This document shows, piece after piece, positions 56,562-64,000 of a DNA stretch of 64,000 nt; the stretch's first letter is position 1; each line of letters opens with the position of its first letter. This DNA is from Chondrosia reniformis. Its lineage: Eukaryota; Porifera; Demospongiae; Chondrillida; Chondrillidae. The stretch covers positions 8,429,401-8,493,400 of the forward strand of contig OX359192.1 of the NCBI GenBank assembly GCA_947172415.1. Direction: 5' to 3'. The translations under genes were made by a program, and so were the position numbers. The notes beneath the pieces are model-generated. The model was not told the DNA's origin, searched no databases, and saw only the letters and a program-made list of their open reading frames with translations.

Positions 56562-59500
56562 TCATTTTGATAATTTATTCATCAACTTCTTCTCAAACAT
56601 CTCATCTTCAGTGTCAGTTACAGTTTGTCTCAAGAACTCCAGGACATAATTACTTGTAGACACTTGAGGTGGCGTCTGAAGCAGGTCCTACAGTGATATA
56701 AAAGTTGAACTCCAACAGCTTCTACAAAACCTGAGCAAGCTAGTGCTCTTATGTATAAATTGAATCTTATACGAGGTTATGCAACAAATGTGATTTAATT
56801 AAAGAAAAAGAAAGCGAATATCGTCAAAATAAAAAGAAAACAGCTAATGCATTCAAGGATAAACTCATTAACTTTTCATATACATTTAATGGCTAGTTGA
56901 ATATAAAATAAGTAAAGTAAAGTAGGCGAATTTATACATAAATGAATGAAATACTGTACATGAATACATTACACTGTACAGCTGTCGGGCCCAGTGGAGA
57001 AGAAGAAAAGTAAAAGGAGAAGACTCTTGTATCCTCCTCCAAAGCTCTCACTAGGTTTAGTTCCCTATATGCCTATACTCTAAAGTAGATGTATAGCATT
57101 TGAAGAAAAATGATCATATTCATGAATAGTGAATGGGTATGTCAAGAAGTGACAATTGCAAGTTATTTGGTCACATCATGCAGCCAAAGTTACCACAATA
57201 CATTAATATTGTAGGATCCATCAGAGGTTAGGCTTAAGTATATTCATGAAATGAGGTCACTTAGTTGCTAAGTGTTCCTGATTGATCTCGGCACAATACC
57301 TGAACACTGCAACTACTTACATCATCAATGGGCTGCGTCATTAGGATTACCCATGTACATATTCAACTGAACTCTTCACAAAAGACAATAAAGAGATAGT
57401 CTAAACACTATTAAAGTCATTGTTTAATTTATTGTTCAAATACAAACACTTCTAATTATAATGCCTTATCCGAGTAACTAATCAATCTGAAAGTGCAGAG
57501 GTAACCACCTTAAAATGAGATCTATCTTAAAAACAGATACTATAGACATTTAATTATTATCCACATACACACTTTACAAGAATAAGGTCAATGCAATTAG
57601 ATTCATTAAAAGCCCTACATGTAAATGAATATCAATGAACTATCTAACAAATCTAATACAATTTTCATGATATTATTGAAAACATTAATAAGAATACTAT
57701 TATAGGCACAATGGATTAAACTATATGTTTAATCCCAATTATATGCATTAAGGGTATATTAAATTAAACACATATTGTATGTATATATCATAAACCCCTT
57801 TACTATTACTAAGGTCTTTGGTAACTAAGAGCTGACCATATGGCTATTTCTCTTATACTTATAGCATCAAATTTGGCCTTAAAATTGCATATTCACCTTC
57901 TGACACAACATTTCTGCATTGCCAGGTGTCATGGTGATTGTGAGATCAATTAAATATGGGGGCTTCTAAAGTCAACAAATACATAATGACCAAATTTGGG
58001 AACATTTAGAAGCACTACAGAGTGAAATCATTGTGATAATTATTTGTCTTTAAAACTAAAAATGAAGAAGAAATCAAGTTGGTACATCTAAAACATCACC
58101 ACATTCAATGACCTTGTTTAGGTTTCAATGTTTACATAATGTCTGTAATGTGGCAAATGGTTTACTTAGTGACTTCCACCACAGACTATAGCTACAGACT
58201 CAGTATCTCATATGCACAGAGACATGGATTGTATCTAAACTGCCTTCCTGGTTGAAGTTACAGTTCTACATCTTTTCTTGGAAATCCTCAAGTCCAAGGA
58301 TTTAGGAAAAAGCTGCAATTTACTTGTTAACATACGATCCACTGATCAGGTCAGGCTGATACTGTGTTATATCCTACTCTGATTAACTATCCTTGAGTTA
58401 CATTTATCTTGTACACAAAAATAATTTTCATTAAGTTGATGTACAGTCTACCTATTTGCACGCTTCCAAAATTGCACAGGCTCCAACAAGACTACAACCT
58501 AACAACCATAATGCTATCAGCTTCACTCACTGTACATATAACTTACTACTAATCTAGTCATCAATTAGTCCCATATTTCAGCCCATTAAATAAGTCCCTT
58601 CCATTCATTTTATTCTTTATAGAGAGACACCAGAGACTAAGTGGATTAAGCAAGGAATGCTAGAATGATGCACAGAGTTCCCCTGCTCCTCAGAGGAACT
58701 GGCTGAGAGAGGAGCACAGGTTAATCAGTAACAGACTGCAGGCATACTTTACATAAATATCAAACCTTTGAAGTGAACAGAAAGTCTTTTATATTTTATC
58801 AAACACTTTTGTAAGTGAATCCTTATATTCTTAATGGCTGACACACACAGTGATTCAGAACAAGATGTCTAGAGTGTGACAAATATATAAACTAAAAACT
58901 ATTGAAATCATGACATTATGGATTCCATTATCTCCAATAGTGCACATCAAAGGCGAAAAATGAATAATAGTGAACTATACTATTGGGAAATGTATGCAGA
59001 TATAGTTCCAAATCCAAAGGAAGTTTAATATTCCAATAGGACATGTGGGATACGCATCTTTACATACACCACATGTATTGAATGTTACTGTGGAGTTCTC
59101 CTTGTGGAACCCGATATGTATATTCTTCACACTACAATGAACTTGCAAGCTAATCTATGCCATACTTGAGCAATAAGCATATCAATATTTAATAATTTAA
59201 TATATCCTAAATCTATTGTTCTAAATATAGAACAGACAGGAGCTAAGTCCATTAGCTCTGGGTAGCTCAGACTCGCCAACTAGCAATGGACTCTTGCATC
59301 ACATTATATCGCCATGACGACATACCTTGAGGTACTTTTGCAAGTCCTTCATTCTTTGACTAGCAACAGCACGAACTTGACTTCTCCCAAATAGAATCTT
59401 CTTCGGCAGGCTTGGTAAGACCCTTAGAGGGTATTTTGTCCTTAGCTTTTGATGCAATGCATGAAACTCACTATACCTGCAGCAACAAAAACATAACCTT

Positions 59501-61761
59501 GGTGATGCGTAACAGTGATGACGCTAGTAGGATAAGACAAGAGAAGGAACAACTCAGATTCAGTTAGATCAGAGGCATTCCACACAAAGTTTAGCAGCAA
59601 ATCAGCAAATCACATCTAGTCCAGGAGTTTCCACTTTAAATTCTGCTTATGCTACTCTGAGATACTACCTACCTCCATAGCTATGCAGGTATGTGACCCA
59701 AGAACTCTTAACGCATGATTGTCATGTATTGGTAGTGATGTGGTGGCTGTAGGCCACATTCACAGGTAGTCATTAGTTATCAGTGTCAGTGGTCACATAA
59801 TGGTCAGCTAATATGTATGTCCAGTACAAGTCCATTAGAGGTCATTTAAACTGAAGAGAATAGATTGACAGCTGCATTCTCACACAATACTGCCATCTGG
59901 GGGAATAAACTAATTATGAATGTGTAATTACCACCTTTCATTTTACTGTCACAGGTTTCAAAAAATATCATTTGTACAAAAATAAAAATCTACACAATAC
60001 AAGGTGGGAGAATGTCGCCAAGAAGACTTGCAGTGGGGTCTAGTATAGCATGAATGGGTCTCACCTGGCCTTACAAATTTGGTTGTTGAGCACACAAGAT
60101 TGAATGGAAAGCCATACATTACAGGTGACTACTGAATTGTTGACCAATTATATAGGAGCAGTCATACTCCGCCTTTAAAATATAAATTTACCATAAACAT
60201 ATTGAATTTTAACATATATTTTGAATTCAGATTAGTTCAGTATATTTGGAGCAGCTTCCTGTAAAACACTTACATAAGATAATCCCAAGAATATTTCTTG
60301 CAGTTGTTGTCAACAGTGTGAATTCTTTATGTTACCAACTAATTTAAGTAATGCTTTATACTCCAAATGTCAGCAGAAAAGGAAATACATAGCTTGCACA
60401 TCCTCTGGTGGAATGCACAATTCAATTACAAGTGACTGCCCACTCAACCAACCAATCAGTAAGCCTTATTTTGGGGGGGGAGGAGCCTATTAGGCTAAAT
60501 AACCTGCTTCACAAGGAACCCTCCTCTTAACAGATAAGTACCACTTTGCACATGGTGATATGCACCGGGGCTCACCTCCTGTATATGGTGTAGTGCCTCT
60601 CGCCCATTGTAACTGCAACCTGATACACCTGAAGGAGATAGGTAGTACATCTACATCAAATGCTGTGCATCAGTGATAACATAAACATAAACAGTATGTG
60701 ACAGATCATCTTTGTAACTCATAAAGTGAATTCCTGTTTAATTGCTGAAATTTGGTAGACCAGTGGATGCAACACGAGAAAATCTGGTTCTTAGACACCA
60801 ATTAACCTACGTACACACTATTACATCAACATTTCAAAAATCTCTTAGCACTGACATTCAAGTGATACTTTACACTCCACTGATGACAGTGAATACTGAG
60901 TGACTAGACTCCTCTTATCATGAGCACTTGATGTAATTTAAACCCACAGTCTCCCTATATGTACACCTAATTAGACAGCCAACTGCAGATCAGGCAAAGG
61001 AAATGACCTCAGCTGGCGGGAGATAGCAAGGGTGAGTAGATTTACTGGCCTGATCTTACATCACTCAACATTCTGCTCCAAATGAGCTGATAAATGTAAT
61101 AGATGGACATTAATATTATTAGTCCTAACTATGCATTCCTGTTCCACCCATCACTGCGGCTAAGAAGATATAAGATAAGCAGATATTTGTACCTCAAATT
61201 TAGTTACAAGACAGACTGATGACATTCATTGGTCATTGAAAAAAAACCATATAAGGTATTGATTGAATGGTTACATTTTCCCTGGTCTGTATTTTATTAT
61301 CGCAACACCACCCATGAGTCAGTTGAGGTGTTGAAATTATTTCAAAAAGATTTGTTACCTTGTTACTTGAAGTAAGTAGCACATTACATTATACATCAAT
61401 GTCAACCAACTTATATTCATTTTCAGCTTTACAAATGCTTCATGATCACTTATGCACATTCAGTTTCCCAATAGTTTTAAATAGTAACAGAAAAAGATGA
61501 CATAATCACATGCAGCACAATATCCCTAAAACAGAGGGTGATGCAACATTAAAGGTCATGCAATGCAGGATAGAAGCTCATAAGTAGGAGACCATATAAC
61601 TGTAACTGTAGTAGGAAAGGCATACATAAGGCTACCTGGCAGCTAAGGTTGCGTAATATTCAATGGTGCTTACGTAATACTTTGACCCATCATTTCGCTT
61701 ATCAAAGTTTGTAACAGTTGCCTTTAGCTTGTCATGAACATCATCTCCAGTGAGTACATCC
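56562..61761 (-). CDS. PX-domain protein, 3' part (gene continues to the right)
   Basis: Four exons join in phase: 61761-61674, 60628-60576, 59476-59326, 56687-56562. They encode about 139 residues, nearly all a phox-homology domain: NFDKRNDGSKYYVYQVAVTM, the phosphoinositide-binding YRRYSEFHALHQKL (Arg-Arg-Tyr), LPSLPKKILFGRSQVRAV and YVLEFLRQ, then a short acidic/basic tail and stop. The basic KILF...RSQVR run resembles the Tks/p47phox-type PX, but no SH3 domain follows on this strand. The first exon seen needs two bases from an upstream exon, so the N-terminus lies further right, possibly outside the window. Introns here are 1-2.6 kb, far longer than in the neighbours. Likely role: recruitment to phosphoinositide-containing membranes. 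Confidence 0.82.
56993..57095. repeat. Interspersed ~105-base repeat, copy 3 (PX-gene intron)
   Basis: Third copy of the family at 20193 and 38288: GAGAAGACTCTTGTATCCTC, CCAAAGCTCTCACTAGG, TTTAGTTCCCTATATGCC. Confidence 0.7.
57096..59325. other. Long intron of the PX gene
   Basis: AT-rich sequence on which I see no exon, RNA gene or intact element. Confidence 0.5.
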
Positions 61762-64000
61762 CTATAATTAAATGGAGATAAGGATGATAAATGAGGGAAA
61801 AGTCATGAACAAGAGAGAGATAGCCATTTAGACCTGGTGACTATTTGCACAGTTCCTGGGAGAAATGTGAACTATTTCCATGTGTGTTTTCACTAGTCCG
61901 GAGTTGATATGCAGATGTCTGATTTGCATCCTAACTAAAACATACTTTTACTAAAATGGAATGTTTGATAAAGAAATAGTACAAATCATAATATGAACAG
62001 AAAATACCACAAATAACTACCTGAACAGATAAGGGAGGCCTCTTCTTCTAAAATACATTCACATTCTCTAACAAGTACATTGAGAATGTCCTTAATGAAA
62101 TAAGTCAACTCTTCAATTATGATCTGGAGTATAAGGACTATGAATGACTACAGCCTGTATATTGAAGGTTGGGATACATGACAAGCAGTTATTGCATATT
62201 AACTGCACACAGAAGCCATGATGTATTGGGGCCAACCCACATCCTATCCTATGACCTGAGCCTTTCCTTGCAGACTACAGAGGCCTTGTAGCAAGGTATC
62301 AACAAGGAAACTGGAACGTACCCTGGCCCTAAGAGGGAATGAGAGGCTACCGGGCCCTAAGAGGGAATGAGAGGCTACCGGGCCCTAAGATGGCATGAGA
62401 GGCTACCGGGCCCTAAAGAGTCTCTTATTTCTATGAGAGGCATGAGAGGCTCTAAGTAGTAGATGACTCATAGACTATAGCCTAAGGAGTGTGGTTGATT
62501 TGCTGATTAGTTTTCCTGTTTGAAACCACAAAGATAGGTTTCCATTACTGCAGGGCCAATATCCATTGACATCAAAGGAACAAGTTAACAGAGGTTATAA
62601 TGTAATTACTAATGGAATACATTGAAAGAGAATTGGATTAAAGCAACATTGGCCAATGACCAGGTCTTATAACATTATTCTGTTTGGCAGACAGACCCTG
62701 CCCACACAAATAGAGCATATCAAACCTCAGCCAGCCCATAGAGACCAGACAACCATTGGCCTAACTAAGGTATTACAGCAGGAGATTCATTTAGTCATTT
62801 GATGTGGCCTTGGGAGACAAAGAGAGTCATGCACATTAGTAGCTATACATTCCTGCATTCCTTTATCCAGAGGTAACAGCACAGGTTTATACAATAAGTG
62901 TGCTGGATGTTGTGTAAATATATGGCCTTTAATAATGTGGGTACCTACCACTTAAGGCCAGTGCCCCATTAATGGATGGGCTGTTTGAATACAAGCTCAT
63001 TCTAGAAACATTCACTATAAACATACATACCTAATGGAGCACCATACATCGAGAAACAAATCTACTTGTAATCTATTGAAACATAAGATATATCATTCAT
63101 TGAGGCTTCCATTGAAGTTCAAGTGACTCTAAAGACTGGTAGTCTGTCATCTCAAAGTCACACCCTTACAAGTGAGATGGTCCCTTTGGCTATGATCAGT
63201 GGTAGAGTGGCTTCAGACAGGATATGTCTTTTCAGGGCAGTGTTGGTTCTGCAATAGGCCTATTGGGAGTGGCTGCATAGCTGTGAGGGTAGGAGGAAAG
63301 TAATTGAGTCTTCTCAACAATGGCATCTCCTCCTTCAGAATGCAAATAAGGCCATCGCTTAGCAACAGTTTTGGTGCTTCCTGCTGGTATTCATTAGTCT
63401 AGATTCCATTGCAATATTCCAGGAATTACCAAGTACATATTCTTCCAGTGTGAATCATTCCTAAGATTCTTACAGTGTAAAGATAACTGATTACAGACAA
63501 ATCTACTATTCCTCCACACGAAGTGCATACCATTTGATGGGAGGAGATGCTGACACGCCATTCCACAGTAGCTAACAATCTCAGCAGCATACCAAGTGGA
63601 GTGTGTTCACAAAGTAGGCTGTGTCACTTCATTCTCTCACACATGCACACTGTAGCAGCTGTTTGTCACTAAAACAGCACTAGTCTCCAGTCTGATTCAT
63701 GTAGGGACCGACAAAGGATCAAGAGAACGAGTCCATCAGGTGACCAGTGAAGGATGGACTTCCCAAAAAACAGCTGTCTGCTCCAATGAAGAAAGGAAAT
63801 ACTTTAAACTGTCGAGACATCTTGGGGCTTAGATTATTTCAGTCTCAATTTAATGCATTAAAATGTATTCCTGTACAATGGAGGCACTTGGCAGTAGTAC
63901 AATCTTCATAGGTAATTCACGGTGCACATATACTAATCATTAGATTCGCTTGTTTCACAAGAGACTGTGGTCTCTAATTGATATTAGTTACAGATATCTT
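61762..64000. other. Right end, probable 5' intron(s) of the PX gene
   Basis: No exon that fits the required splice phase could be supported. A short tandem repeat of about 28 bases (GGGCCCTAAGAGGGAATGAG / AGGCTACC, three to four copies) lies at about 62325-62415. A 33-codon minus-strand ATG frame near 63700-63820 is unsupported. Confidence 0.45.
62325..62415. repeat. Short minisatellite near right end
   Basis: Three to four units of about 28 bases around GAGAGGCTACCGGGCCCTAA. Confidence 0.8.

Overview
This is eukaryotic, almost certainly animal, DNA, and I infer an early-branching metazoan, most likely a demosponge. The evidence is that most genes are cut into many small exons by introns of roughly 50-150 bases, gene spacing is very tight, the non-coding DNA is AT-rich, and the gene set is animal-type (PIDD1-like death-domain protein, SUZ12, eEF2K, HTRA2, transmembrane collagens). 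The species assignment is inference. Gene models below were joined by hand from exon translations and GT-AG sites, so exon edges can be off by a few bases.

Layout. 1-0.9 kb: one copy of an unclassified repeat element carrying a hairpin satellite. 1.1-4.4 kb: a divergent pair, an E2-like protein whose catalytic cysteine is replaced by glutamine (minus) and an acyl-protein thioesterase of the LYPLA type (plus). 5.0-19.7 kb: three paralogous type-II transmembrane collagens (plus), the first two a near-identical tandem duplication that carried along a piece of the neighbouring cyclic-nucleotide-binding-domain gene (7.8-10.9 kb). 20.0-24.4 kb: SUZ12 (minus) and a single-exon HTRA2-like protease (plus), head to head with 33 bases between candidate start codons. 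24.5-28.2 kb: eEF2 kinase (minus). 28.3-34.3 kb: an accessory island flanked by direct repeats, containing a foldback element, a second, inverted copy of the hairpin-satellite element with about 20 monomers, and a Ginger1-like DNA transposon nested in it at a CCGG site. 34.4-37.6 kb: PIDD1-like gene (LRR, two ZU5 with HFS motifs, UPA-like, death domain; minus). 38.1-49.9 kb: PSME4/PA200 proteasome activator (minus), with introns full of minisatellites. 50.1 kb: a possible 34-residue micro-gene (plus). 50.6-54.7 kb: THYN1 (EVE domain; minus). 55.1-56.0 kb: an unrecognised coiled-coil protein (minus). 56.6 kb to past 61.8 kb: 3' part of a PX-domain gene (minus) with much longer introns; the last 2.2 kb shows no exon I can support.

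Most genes are housekeeping or regulatory functions (chromatin repression, translation control, proteasome, mitochondrial quality control) placed side by side and not a pathway. The exception is the collagen cluster, whose members share promoter sequence, membrane-anchor design and a likely furin site, and so probably share regulation and cell-surface or matrix function. The strongest leads are the cysteine-less E2, the hairpin satellite element with a 735-base higher-order period, the PIDD1-like architecture, and sequence exchange among the collagens.
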